Shown: positions 26,410 to 34,894 of the stretch, piece by piece
How the letters are laid out: each line of letters starts with the position of its first letter
How positions within the stretch are numbered: position 1 is the first letter of the stretch
Source of the DNA: JAHRAW01 sp965226545
Lineage (GTDB): Bacteria > Pseudomonadota > Gammaproteobacteria > Arenicellales > Poriferihabitantaceae
Assembly (NCBI GenBank): GCA_965226545.1
Contig: OZ245364.1
Span: 1,736,001 to 1,800,000, forward strand
DNA: 64,000 bases
Direction: 5' to 3'
Notes under the pieces: model-generated
The model's database searches: none
What the model was told of the DNA's origin: nothing
What the model saw: only the letters and a program-made list of their open reading frames with translations
Made by a program: the position numbers and the translations under genes

Positions 26410-26756
26410 AACGGCGCGCCATGCGCGGCGACACAGGGAAAACGCGGGGGATTTCTGCGGAACATAACGCCTATATGATAACACCGGCGCGCGGTGATTT
26501 GCACGGCGATGCGCGCGGCGATGTCGTGGTCGATGTTGCGGGTGATGTCGAGGACGATGTTGTCGGCATTCGAAGTAAACCGCCGTGCACTATTGATTGC
26601 CGACGGCGAAGCGAAGTAAATGAAGTAAATAAAGTGCGCGAAGCAAGTGCGGCAAGTGCAACAACAGCACTGCAACAAATTACTGCCGCAAAGTGCAATT
26701 CCATTGCCAACCGTTATTCGCATCATTCGACCGTCGTTATGATTCGTTAAGTTTCG

Positions 26757-28511
26757 TTACGATTCGTCGACAATCATTTTGGCGCGCCATAAATCTTCCC
26801 ACGCCTTTTCCTTTTGCCCCGGGCTGCGCAACAAATACGCCGGATGATAGGTCACCACCAACGGCGTGTCGGCGCGTCCGTAGGCGTGGGTTGCGCCGCG
26901 CAATTTGGCGAGCGGTTGGTCGGTTTTGAGCAACGCTTGCGCGCTGATGCGCCCCAACGCAACGATGATTTTTGGCTGGATAATCGCCAATTGCCGATGC
27001 AAATAATTTTCGCAAAGCGCAACTTCCTCAGCGGTCGGGTCGCGGTTTTCCGGCGGGCGGCATTTAAGCACATTGGCGATAAACACCGCCTCGCGCGACA
27101 TCCCCAACGCCGCCAACATTAAATCCAACAACTTGCCGGCGCGCCCAACAAACGGCTCGCCCTGCAAATCCTCCTCCCGCCCCGGCGCCTCGCCAACAAA
27201 CAACCAATCGGCGCGCGCATCGCCCACGCCAAACACGGTCTGCTTGCGCGATTGATGCAACGCACATTGCGTACATTGCGCAACTTGTTGACGGATGATG
27301 TCCAATGTTTCATCCACAGGCGGTTCGGCAACGATGCCTGCATCGTCACTTGCATCGTCACTTTCACCGTCGCCCGCGACTTTGCCAACAGCGACTTGGT
27401 CGCTTGCATCGACACTTGCACTTGCCGCGACACTTTCACCGTTGCTTGCGACTTTGCCAACAGCGACTTGGTCACTTGCATCGACGCTTGCACTTGCCGC
27501 GACACTTTCACCGTCGCCCACGACTTTGCCGACTGCGACTTGGTCGCTTGCATCGACACTTGCATTTGCACCGCCACTTACACTGTCGCCTACGACTTTG
27601 CCAACAGCGACTTGGTCACTTGCATCGTCGCTTGCGTCGTCACTTACCGCGTCACTTGCGCATGCACTTGCATCGACACTTTCACCGTCGCTTGCGACTT
27701 TGCCGGCAGCGACTTGGTCGCTTGCATCGACACTTGCATTTGCACCGCCACTTACACCGTCGCCCGCGACTTTGCCGACAGCGACTTGGTCACTTGCATC
27801 GTCACTTGCACTTGCATCGTCACTTGCACTTGCACCGGCACTTTCACTGTCGCCTACGACTTTGTCGGTGACGACTTGGCCGGCATCAACTTGGTCGCTT
27901 GCATCGACACTTGCATTTGCACCGCCACTTACACCGTCGCCCGCGACTTTGCCAACAGCGACTTGGTCGCTTGCATCGTCACTTGCACTTGCATCGACGC
28001 TTACACCGTCGCCCGCGACTTTGCCAACAGCGACTTGGTCGCTTGCATCGTCACTTGCACTTGCATCGACGCTTACACCGTCGCCCGCGACTTCGCCAAC
28101 AGCGACTTGGTCGCTTGCATCGACACTTGCATTTGCACCGCCACTTACACTGTCGCCCGCGACTTTGCCGACAGCGACTTGGTCACTTGCATCGACACTT
28201 GCACTTGCCTCGACACTTTCACCGTCGCTTGCGACTTTGTCAGTAACAACTTGGTCACTTGCACCATCGTCCGCGACTTTGCCGGCATCAACTTTGTCAC
28301 TTGCATCGACGCTTGCACTTGCATCGCCACTTACACCGTCGCCCGCGACTTCGCCAACAACGACTTGCTCATCGACCGCGTCAACCCCGTCGTCGTCAAC
28401 ATCATCGACCGCACCAACCGCCCCGCCGTACAACACCCGCCCATCATCGCGCAGACGCCAGACATCGACATCCATTATTCGCAGGGCGTTGTGTTGTTCG
28501 GCGGCGTTCAT
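26757..28511 (-). CDS. type-4 (Fe-S) uracil-DNA glycosylase with a giant acidic repeat insertion
   Basis: The last 190 residues (about 395-584) are a complete family-4 uracil-DNA glycosylase. It has CTQC plus two further Cys (KCRPP, ALCENY) as the Fe-S ligands, GEAPGREED for uracil recognition/catalysis and HPAYLLR as the second motif. It removes uracil from DNA in base-excision repair. The first 28 residues (LRIMDVDVWRLR) fit the usual short N-terminal extension. Between them lie some 350 residues of an acidic 24-residue repeat (ASDQVAVGKVAGDG type), absent from normal homologues of about 200-300 residues. ATG 28511 follows the leuA stop by 18 bases, suggesting co-transcription. Confidence 0.88.
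   Translation of the reverse strand: MNAAEQHNALRIMDVDVWRLRDDGRVLYGGAVGAVDDVDDDGVDAVDEQVVVGEVAGDGVSGDASASVDASDKVDAGKVADDGASDQVVTDKVASDGESVEASASVDASDQVAVGKVAGDSVSGGANASVDASDQVAVGEVAGDGVSVDASASDDASDQVAVGKVAGDGVSVDASASDDASDQVAVGKVAGDGVSGGANASVDASDQVDAGQVVTDKVVGDSESAGASASDDASASDDASDQVAVGKVAGDGVSGGANASVDASDQVAAGKVASDGESVDASACASDAVSDDASDDASDQVAVGKVVGDSVSGGANASVDASDQVAVGKVVGDGESVAASASVDASDQVAVGKVASNGESVAASASVDASDQVAVGKVAGDGESDDASDDAGIVAEPPVDETLDIIRQQVAQCTQCALHQSRKQTVFGVGDARADWLFVGEAPGREEDLQGEPFVGRAGKLLDLMLAALGMSREAVFIANVLKCRPPENRDPTAEEVALCENYLHRQLAIIQPKIIVALGRISAQALLKTDQPLAKLRGATHAYGRADTPLVVTYHPAYLLRSPGQKEKAWEDLWRAKMIVDES
27330..28370 (-). repeat. 72-bp in-frame minisatellite in the uracil-DNA glycosylase gene
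   Basis: About fourteen degenerate 72-bp units read on the + strand as CTTGCATCGACACTTGCACT, a CTTTCACCGTCGC or ACTTACACCGTCGC segment, and GCGACTTTGCCAACAGCGAC TTGGTC. All three + frames and the coding frame stay open over most of the 1 kb. The words match those in the scpB tail. Confidence 0.9.
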
Positions 28512-28529
28512 TCGACGGCGGCTTAAGCG

Positions 28530-30086
28530 TTAAATCGCGCGCGCGAGTTGCGGGTGTACGCGGGTTTCGGTTTCGTACAACTTGTTGAGCGCGTTGACAT
28601 AGGCTTTGGCCGAGGCGATGACGATATCGACATCGGCGCCTTGGCCGTTGACGATGCGGCCATTGCGTTCGAGACGCACGCCGACTTCGCCTTGCGCGTC
28701 GCTGCCGCTGGTGATGCTGTTGACCGAATACAACTGCAGCAAACTGCCGGAGTTAACAATCGCTTCGATGGCGCTGAAGGTTGCATCGACTGCGCCGTTG
28801 CCGCGACCGACCGCCGAGATGTCGTCGCCTTCGACCTGCAAAACAATTTTTGCGCTCGGCGCGCCGCCGGTGCTGGAGACGGTGTCGAGTTGTTTTAAGG
28901 TGAAGCGCAACGGTTGGTCGGCCGCGGCGTCGGTGACCAACGCCTGCAGGTCGTCGTCAAACACTTCGTGCTTGTTGTCGGCGAGTTGCTTAAATTTGCC
29001 GAAGGCGCGGTCGAGTTCAGCATCGTCGGCAAACGAATGCCCGAGGAATTTCAGCCGTTCGACAAACGCGTTGCGCCCGGAATGTTTGCCGAGCACGATG
29101 CGGTTGGCGCTCCAGCCGACATCTTCGGCGCGCATAATTTCATAAGTCTCGCGCGCCTTGATGACGCCGTCTTGATGAATGCCGGCTTCGTGGGCGAAGG
29201 CGTTGGCGCCGACAATCGCCTTGTTGGGCTGCACCGGAAAGCCGGTGATGGACGAAACCAATCGACTCGCCGGCACGATTTGCGTCGTGTCGATATCGGT
29301 GTCGCAATCGAATTCATCCTGTCGGGTGCGCACCGCCATGACGATTTCTTCGAGCGAGGCGTTGCCGGCGCGTTCGCCCAAACCGTTGATGGTGCATTCG
29401 ACTTGGCGCGCGCCGTTGGCGACCGCGGCCAATGCATTGGCGACCGCCAGCCCGAGGTCGTTGTGGCAATGCGCCGAAAACACCGCGCGTTCGGCATTGG
29501 GGATGCGCGCGCGCAATTCGCCAATCAACGCGCCGAATTGCGCCGGCAGGTTGTAGCCGACCGTGTCCGGGATGTTAATCGTGCCGGCGCCGGCGTCGAT
29601 GGCTGATTCGAGAATGCGGCATAAAAAATCCAACTCGGAACGCCCGGCATCCTCCGGCGAGAATTCGACATCGTCGGTGTATTGGCGCGCGCGTTTGACC
29701 GCGGCGACCGCGCGTTGCTGCACCTCATCCGGCGACATCCGCAGTTTGTGCTTCATGTGAATCGGCGAGGTCGCGATGAAGATGTGAATGCGCGCGCGTT
29801 TCGCCGGGGCAATCGCTTCGGCGGATTTGTCGATGTCGTTGTCGTTGGCGCGCGCCAATGCGCACACCGTGCTTTTGGTGATGGTCTCGGCAATCGCCTT
29901 GACCGCGTTGAAATCGCCGGGGCTGGCCGCCGGAAAGCCGGCCTCGATAACATCGACGCGCATCTTTTCCAACTGCCGTGCGACGCGAACTTTTTCCTCG
30001 AGCGTCATCGACGCGCCCGGACTTTGCTCGCCGTCGCGCAAAGTCGTGTCAAAAATAATCAGTTTGTCTCGGTTGCGAGTTTTCAT
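28530..30086 (-). CDS. leuA: 2-isopropylmalate synthase
   Basis: This is a DRE-TIM metallolyase that condenses acetyl-CoA with 2-oxoisovalerate, the first committed step of leucine synthesis. The catalytic barrel starts with FDTTLRDGEQSPGASMT and includes SAHCHNDLG and the HEAGIHQDG segment. The C-terminal third (about 390-515) is the leucine-binding regulatory domain, with the GGAPSAK and GSDAQGEV stretches. The length of 518 residues is normal. ATG 30086 is preferred over the upstream TTG because the conserved sequence starts at once. A Leu-rich leader peptide lies upstream. It is grouped with ilvBNC, psd and pssA, a common proteobacterial order. Confidence 0.95.
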   Translation of the reverse strand: MKTRNRDKLIIFDTTLRDGEQSPGASMTLEEKVRVARQLEKMRVDVIEAGFPAASPGDFNAVKAIAETITKSTVCALARANDNDIDKSAEAIAPAKRARIHIFIATSPIHMKHKLRMSPDEVQQRAVAAVKRARQYTDDVEFSPEDAGRSELDFLCRILESAIDAGAGTINIPDTVGYNLPAQFGALIGELRARIPNAERAVFSAHCHNDLGLAVANALAAVANGARQVECTINGLGERAGNASLEEIVMAVRTRQDEFDCDTDIDTTQIVPASRLVSSITGFPVQPNKAIVGANAFAHEAGIHQDGVIKARETYEIMRAEDVGWSANRIVLGKHSGRNAFVERLKFLGHSFADDAELDRAFGKFKQLADNKHEVFDDDLQALVTDAAADQPLRFTLKQLDTVSSTGGAPSAKIVLQVEGDDISAVGRGNGAVDATFSAIEAIVNSGSLLQLYSVNSITSGSDAQGEVGVRLERNGRIVNGQGADVDIVIASAKAYVNALNKLYETETRVHPQLARAI

Positions 30087-30115
30087 CGAAGTGTTCCGCA
30101 AGGTGAATTAATGCC

Positions 30116-30143
30116 AAAACGCATCGCCGCGCAATGCGGCGAC
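30116..30143 (-). terminator. candidate attenuator hairpin of leuA
   Basis: On the minus strand TCGCCGC and GCGGCGA pair over a 5-base loop (ATTGC), followed by TGCG and four T. The T-run is short, as in some attenuators. It lies between the leader peptide stop and leuA. Confidence 0.45.
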
Positions 30144-30171
30144 AACAAAACCATCGGGAAGGGGTGGGGGA

Positions 30172-30258
30172 TTAATGCGCGCAAAGGCGCAATAGCAACA
30201 ACAGGCGCGCGCCGAGAAACGGCGCGGCGGGGGACGGCTTGTGATTGCAGTATTGCAT
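30172..30258 (-). CDS. leuL: leu leader peptide (28 codons) with a run of five Leu codons
   Basis: A small frame runs from ATG 30258 to TAA 30172-30174. Codons 19-23 are CTG TTG TTG CTA TTG, followed by one Arg and another Leu codon. It ends 85 bases before leuA on the same strand. Just such a peptide, with ribosome stalling at Leu codons, controls leu operons by attenuation. A hairpin CGCGCCG/CGGCGCG lies just before the Leu codons, and a terminator-like hairpin follows near 30121-30142. No ribosome-binding site is seen. The best nearby -10 puts the transcript start close to the ATG, so the leader mRNA may be nearly leaderless. Confidence 0.7.
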   Translation of the reverse strand: MQYCNHKPSPAAPFLGARLLLLLRLCAH

Positions 30259-30264
30259 TGGTGC

Positions 30265-30293
30265 AGTTTAAAAAATTATTTCGATAAAATCAA
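30265..30293 (-). promoter_or_regulatory. candidate promoter of the leu leader
   Basis: TTGATT, a 17-base AT-rich spacer and TAAACT (-10 at 30270-30265) precede the leader ATG. A perfect TTGACA also occurs at 30318-30313 but has no well-spaced -10. Confidence 0.4.
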
Positions 30294-30468
30294 GCGGCGG
30301 CGTTAATAAAAGTGTCAAGCCAAAACCGCGCAATTCGCGCGCCATTCGCAATCAATTCGCGCGCGCAAATCGCCGGCGGACAATCAATCGGAGATTGTCG
30401 GCATTTGGTCAGCACTTGGTCGGCGCATTATCGGCACTTGTCAGCACTTGGTCGATGATGGCGCGCGC

Positions 30469-31068
30469 CTATACGCGGCGGCGCAATTCGGGCGGGAACA
30501 GCGAGCCCAATTTACCCTGCCCGACGCGGCGCGTCACATTATCGAAATGCGAATCCAATTTATAAAACTTGGTGCATACCACCGTCAATTCGCGCGAGGC
30601 ATTCGACCAAAACACGACATCCACGGTGAAGCCGTCCTTCACCAAAGTGTCGACCGGCGGCACATAATCGCCGTCGCCGGCCGCCAGCACGAGTTTATCC
30701 TTGGTTTTGTCGACGCGGGTGTAGGCGTCGCGCACCATCTCGGTGACCAATCGGGTATCGACGCGCTTTTCCTTGTTGACGACATTACGCTCCTCGGCGA
30801 GTATTTCGAAGCCGGCTGATTGCGCCGATTCCAGCGTCAATGCATTGGTTTCCGAGCGCGAACAAAACACCGCGGCGCGGCTAATTGCATCGTCGTCATG
30901 CCCGCATAAAAAATGAAAAAACTTTTTGAAGTCGATGCGGTAATCGGAATTTAACATTTTGTGATTCATCGCATAGTCGATGCTCGGTGCGTTCTTGCTG
31001 CGCACCGCCGCGATGCGCTGCCCTTCGATAAACACATTCGAGTTGTCAACATAAACAAACTTTGCCAT
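30469..31068 (-). CDS. NYN-domain (DUF88/LabA-like) PIN-fold protein
   Basis: The 199-residue product starts MAKFVYVDNSNVFIEG, the Asp-containing first strand of a NYN domain. It continues with RVDTRLVTEMVRDAY and VLAAGDGDYVPPVDTLVKDGF, both standard NYN motifs carrying the acidic residues that bind metal. NYN proteins are PIN-like ribonucleases or RNA-binding factors. The start ATG 31068 is chosen because AGGGG lies 9 bases upstream; the frame is open to 31137 but would then overlap pssA. It follows the pssA stop by 4 bases, so it is the third gene of a psd-pssA-NYN unit. Its RNA target is unknown. Confidence 0.85.
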   Translation of the reverse strand: MAKFVYVDNSNVFIEGQRIAAVRSKNAPSIDYAMNHKMLNSDYRIDFKKFFHFLCGHDDDAISRAAVFCSRSETNALTLESAQSAGFEILAEERNVVNKEKRVDTRLVTEMVRDAYTRVDKTKDKLVLAAGDGDYVPPVDTLVKDGFTVDVVFWSNASRELTVVCTKFYKLDSHFDNVTRRVGQGKLGSLFPPELRRRV

Positions 31069-31072
31069 TGGA

Positions 31073-32032
31073 TTATCCCCTGTTGTTGTCGGAATTGTTG
31101 CGGTTGCCGGTGTTGCCGATATTAACATCATTCGCACTGTTTACATTGTTCACGTCGTTGTCTCCGCCGTCACTGTTACTGTTGTCGTTGCGATTCTCGT
31201 TGCGACTGTCGTTATTGTTACCGCCACCGTCGCCGTCGTCGTCGTCGCCATTGTCATCCTCATCATCATCCGGCAAAAACGCCGGCGCATCGGTTGCGCC
31301 GCGGCGACGCCGCATCAGCCAGCCGACCGGGCCGGAGGCGGTGTAGGCGAACGCCATCAAAAACAACACGCGCGGCGGGTCGAACGACACCAACGCAAAC
31401 ACCGCGACAAACACGATTAAGATTGCAAACGGAATGCGATTGATTAAATCAAAATCCTTAAAACTGCGGAATTTTAAATTGCTGACCATCAACACCGCCA
31501 ACAGAATCGTCGCGACCCCGCTGACCCACGACATCGCCGCGCCGCTTACGCCGGTGACATAAAAATTCCACACCCAAAACACGATGAACGCCGCCGCCGC
31601 CGGACACGGGATGCCGTAAAAATATCGGCTGTCCTTTATCGTCAAGGTGTTAAATCGCGCCAAACGCAAGGCGGTGGCCGCGGCGTATAAAAACGCAATC
31701 AGCCAGCCGGTCTTGCCGAGAAATTGCAGCGACCAAAAATACATCACCAATGCCGGCGCCAAGCCGAAGGCGATGAGATCGACCAGGCTGTCGTATTCCT
31801 TGCCGAAATCGCTGGCGGTGTTGGTCCAGCGGGCGACGCGTCCGTCCAAGCCGTCCATTATCATCGCCACCAACAAGCCGATTGCGGCGCGTTCAAAATC
31901 GCCCTGCGTCGCCTGAATGATGGCGTAAAAGCCAAAGAACAACCCGGCGGTCGTAAACAAACTGGGCAGAAAATAAATGCCCTTGGCGCCGCGTTTGTGC
32001 TCGGCGGATTTTCGCGTGAATTTTTTCGTCAT
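31073..32032 (-). CDS. pssA: CDP-diacylglycerol-serine O-phosphatidyltransferase
   Basis: This inner-membrane enzyme makes phosphatidylserine from CDP-diacylglycerol and serine. The CDP-alcohol phosphotransferase signature is complete at about residues 60-85: MDGLDGRVARW, then G and the two spaced Asp of FGKEYDSLVD. Several hydrophobic helices follow up to about residue 240. The C-terminal 70-80 residues are a low-complexity Asp/Asn/Gly tail not needed for the fold, ending 4 bases before the NYN gene. The partner psd lies upstream on the same strand, so the two steps to phosphatidylethanolamine are encoded together. Confidence 0.92.
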   Translation of the reverse strand: MTKKFTRKSAEHKRGAKGIYFLPSLFTTAGLFFGFYAIIQATQGDFERAAIGLLVAMIMDGLDGRVARWTNTASDFGKEYDSLVDLIAFGLAPALVMYFWSLQFLGKTGWLIAFLYAAATALRLARFNTLTIKDSRYFYGIPCPAAAAFIVFWVWNFYVTGVSGAAMSWVSGVATILLAVLMVSNLKFRSFKDFDLINRIPFAILIVFVAVFALVSFDPPRVLFLMAFAYTASGPVGWLMRRRRGATDAPAFLPDDDEDDNGDDDDGDGGGNNNDSRNENRNDNSNSDGGDNDVNNVNSANDVNIGNTGNRNNSDNNRG

Positions 32033-32169
32033 TGAGTTTTGCCGTGAAAGGCGCGCTTATCGATTCAAGTGTCGTTACAGTCGTTAACAGTAGACGCGTC
32101 GAACATCGTTATGCAAATCGTTGCGCGCATCGTTATCAACATTATTGCCAATTTCATTGCGACCATCAT

Positions 32170-32829
32170 TCAATCATCGTGACGATTATCGCAAACACAA
32201 TGCCCGATGATGTCATTGCCGGACGTCACCCATTGCCCAAGCCGCACCGAAGTGCGCGCCTGCATCGGCAGATAAACATCGACGCGCGAACCGAATCGGA
32301 TGAAGCCGTAGCGTTGCCCGGTGCGCACCGCATCGCCGTCGTTAACATACGACAAAATGCGCCGCGCAATTAACCCGGCGATTTGCACGCACACGACATC
32401 GAAGCCGTCGTCGGTGCGGATGTGAATCGCGTTGCGCTCGTTTTGCGCCGACGCCTTATCCAACGCCGCATTAAAAAACGCGCCGGCATGATACCAACAC
32501 TTCACCACCCGCCCGCCGATTGGGATGAGATTGGAATGCACCGAAAACACATTCATAAAGATGCTGAGTTTAACGGATTTAACCCCCGGCAAATACGGAT
32601 TGTCGCATTCGCCAATCGCAACAATTTTGCCGCTCGCCGGGCTGACCACCACCCCGGGCGCATCACTAATCCGCCGCTGCGGGTCGCGAAAAAATTGCGC
32701 GACAAACAACGCCGCCAACCACACCGGCGCCGACCATGCGCCAACCAACAAGGTTGCAATCACGCCGCACAACACGGCGATGATTAAATGCGCGCGCCCT
32801 TCGCGGGCGATGATGGGGTGGTTGGGCAT
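32170..32829 (-). CDS. psd: phosphatidylserine decarboxylase, short (archaeal-type) form
   Basis: At 219 residues this matches the short Psd-A family. It has an N-terminal membrane helix (about 12-45), then FFRDPQRRISDAPGVVVSPASGKI and MNVFSVHSNLIPIGG, with the catalytic His. Near the C-terminus FGSRVDVYLP contains the Gly-Ser at which the proenzyme cuts itself to form the pyruvoyl cofactor. It converts phosphatidylserine to phosphatidylethanolamine at the inner membrane. The gene precedes pssA by 137 bases. No clear ribosome-binding site is seen before ATG 32829. Confidence 0.92.
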   Translation of the reverse strand: MPNHPIIAREGRAHLIIAVLCGVIATLLVGAWSAPVWLAALFVAQFFRDPQRRISDAPGVVVSPASGKIVAIGECDNPYLPGVKSVKLSIFMNVFSVHSNLIPIGGRVVKCWYHAGAFFNAALDKASAQNERNAIHIRTDDGFDVVCVQIAGLIARRILSYVNDGDAVRTGQRYGFIRFGSRVDVYLPMQARTSVRLGQWVTSGNDIIGHCVCDNRHDD

Positions 32830-32885
32830 GCGAGGAGGTTAATAAATGAGGTTCGCGCACGATGCGCAGTTAACGATAAAGGCGA

Positions 32886-33242
32886 TTACTTGCGCAACAC
32901 AAAACCGTTGGCGCCGTCGTATCCGGCATCGCAACAATTTTCCAAAATCCGCCCCATTACATTAAACGCACAACCGCCGTGTCGCGCCGCAGTCGGACAT
33001 TGCGCGCTGAAATCGCGGCGGTCGAATTTTTGATGCGCGCGCAGATGCGCTTCGGCGGCTTGCATATCGACCAACGGAATTCGTTTTTTGTTGATGCGCT
33101 CGGCGCCTTGCGATGCGTAATACATGCAATACACGCCGTCGCGCGCGACTTGCCATTTGTCACACCAATACGCCGCCCCGCGCGTGCGCAAGCGCGGGTA
33201 TTTTGTGCCGGGCGGGTTGGCTTTTTCGAAATGGGTTTTCAC
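32886..33242 (-). CDS. hypothetical small Cys-containing protein
   Basis: This frame of 118 residues begins with GTG. The product is not recognised. It contains five or six Cys (CDKW, YCMYY, SAQCPT, GGCAF, NCCDAG), several aromatic residues in the first half and a basic middle. There is no signal peptide and no membrane segment. The amino-acid mix looks like a folded protein and not a shadow frame, and the gene sits in the same direction between ilvC and psd. There is no clear ribosome-binding site. It could be a metal-binding or DNA/RNA-associated protein, but no function is proposed. Confidence 0.45.
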   Translation of the reverse strand: MKTHFEKANPPGTKYPRLRTRGAAYWCDKWQVARDGVYCMYYASQGAERINKKRIPLVDMQAAEAHLRAHQKFDRRDFSAQCPTAARHGGCAFNVMGRILENCCDAGYDGANGFVLRK

Positions 33243-33689
33243 GATTTATTTACGGTGCATGGCGGGAGGATGCCGTCACATCGACCGGCGTTACAAATTG
33301 ATGCGAATTCGATTGTCCACCGCAATGCGATTGCGCCGTTAACAATGCAACGGTTTGCATGGCGGTGGATAAAATTAACGCGGTTAACTGTTCCGTCAAT
33401 CATCAGCGGTTAATCCGCGCGCTTGTCAATCACCTTAACGCCCATCCGTTGCATTATAACGCGCAATCAACTGTGATGCGATTGCAACCAATTTGAGTTC
33501 GAGTGCGAGTGCGAGGGTGAATTCGAATGTAAATGCGAATCCGACTGTTGCGCGCATGCATGATGCGTGTCGGTTTGGGCAATCGCAGCGATGCGGTTGC
33601 GGGTTGCATAAATGTGTATGCGGTGTGTGTGGTATGTATGCGTGACACAACAACATAATTTCCCAAATTTTCCAGTCGAGTTGGCGATT
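33243..33689. other. 447-bp gap between the hypothetical gene and the ilvC terminator
   Basis: It contains short runs of GATTCGA/GCGAGTGCGAG low-complexity sequence (33490-33545) and a TGTGTATGCGGTGTGTGTGG tract (33612-33640). No gene, RNA or promoter is recognised. Confidence 0.5.
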
Positions 33690-33724
33690 AAAAAAAACGG
33701 CGGCGGATGAGACATCCGCCACCG
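33690..33724 (-). terminator. rho-independent terminator of ilvC
   Basis: A 12-bp stem with one G-U pair (CGGTGGCGGATG against CATCCGCCGCCG) and loop TCT is followed by eight T on the minus strand, 45 bases after the ilvC stop. Confidence 0.92.
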
Positions 33725-33767
33725 GGTAACTTTCGTGCAATGCCGCCGCGCGCTTTGCGCACCCGCG

Positions 33768-34784
33768 TCAATTCTTGCTCTTGTCAATCACCTTGCCTTC
33801 GCCAATCCACGACATCATCGAGCGCAATTTTGCGCCGACTTTTTCGATTTGGTGTTGTTGCGCTTTGGCGCGCAATTCGGGGAATCGTTTGCCGCCGGTG
33901 GCGTTTTCATCCATCCATTCGCGCGCGAATTCGCCGGATTGAATCTCTTTAAGGATTTTTTTCATCTCGGCTTTGGTTTGTTCGTTGACGATGCGCGGGC
34001 CGCGCGTCATGTCGCCGAACTCGGCGGTGTTGGAAATCGAATAACGCATGTCGGCGATGCCGCCTTCATACATTAAATCGACGATGAGTTTAAGTTCATG
34101 CACGCATTCGAAATACGCCATCTCCGGCGCGTAGCCGGCTTCGACCAACGTCTCGAACCCGGCCTGCACCAACGCGGTTGCGCCGCCGCACAGCACCGCT
34201 TGTTCGCCGAATAAATCGGTTTCGGTTTCCTCTTTGAAGGTGGTTTGGATGATGCCGGCGCGCCCGCCGCCAATCGCCGCGGCGTACGCCAACGACAACG
34301 CCAACGCCGCGCCGCTCGAATCCTGATGCACCGCGACCAAGCACGGAATGCCCGCGCCCTTTTCGAAGGTCGAGCGCAACAGATGCCCGGGGCCTTTGGG
34401 CGCAATCATGATGACATCCAAATCGTCGCGCGGTTTGATGTAGTTAAAATGCACATTAAAACCGTGCGCGAAGGCGAGGGTCGCGCCCTTTTTTAATTGG
34501 TCGACGACTTCGCTTTGGTAAATGCCGGACATCAATTCATCCGGGCACAGCATCATCACGACATCGGCTTGCGCGACCGCATCGCCGACTTCGGCGACCG
34601 CGACTCCGGCGCGTTTGGCTTTGTCGCGCGACGCCGACTCTTTGCGCAAGCCGACGACGACATCCATGCCGCTGTCCTTAAGATTGTTGGCGTGCGCGTG
34701 GCCTTGTGAGCCGTAGCCGATGACCGCGATTTTTTTGCGCTTTAATAAATCCAAATTTGCGTCGTCTTGATAAAACACTTTCAT
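33768..34784 (-). CDS. ilvC: ketol-acid reductoisomerase (class I)
   Basis: This enzyme rearranges and reduces acetolactate or acetohydroxybutyrate with NADPH in the valine/isoleucine pathway. The Rossmann loop GYGSQGHAHANNLKDSG starts at residue 23, and GPGHLLRSTFEKG and the C-terminal knotted domain with YSISNTAEFGDMTRG follow. The 338-residue length is that of the short class I form. It is the last gene of ilvB-ilvN-ilvC, 110 bases after ilvN, and has its own strong terminator. Confidence 0.96.
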   Translation of the reverse strand: MKVFYQDDANLDLLKRKKIAVIGYGSQGHAHANNLKDSGMDVVVGLRKESASRDKAKRAGVAVAEVGDAVAQADVVMMLCPDELMSGIYQSEVVDQLKKGATLAFAHGFNVHFNYIKPRDDLDVIMIAPKGPGHLLRSTFEKGAGIPCLVAVHQDSSGAALALSLAYAAAIGGGRAGIIQTTFKEETETDLFGEQAVLCGGATALVQAGFETLVEAGYAPEMAYFECVHELKLIVDLMYEGGIADMRYSISNTAEFGDMTRGPRIVNEQTKAEMKKILKEIQSGEFAREWMDENATGGKRFPELRAKAQQHQIEKVGAKLRSMMSWIGEGKVIDKSKN

Positions 34785-34819
34785 GGGTTAATTCCGGTGA
34801 GGTTGACGGGATGCCGCAA

Positions 34820-34894
34820 CGCGGCGGGGGAATGTTAATACTAATGGGAATGTTAATGTTAACTTTAACGTTAAACGGTTAACCAATTAACCGA
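34820..34894. repeat. GTTAA repeat tract between ilvN and ilvC
   Basis: A run of AATGTTAA, CTTTAACGTTAA and ACCGATTAA words fills the gap. It belongs to the same class as the other GTTAA tracts of the window. Confidence 0.5.

Noticed and set aside
27252..28533. Two antisense ORFs of more than 400 codons over the UDG gene
   Set aside because: They exist only because the 72-bp repeat has no stop in these frames; the products are simple repeats without any domain, while the other strand encodes a complete UDG.
32846..32962. 38-codon + strand ORF with a perfect AGGAGG site
   Set aside because: It is antisense to the 32886-33242 frame, has unstructured basic composition and no conserved feature; the AGGAGG is probably chance.
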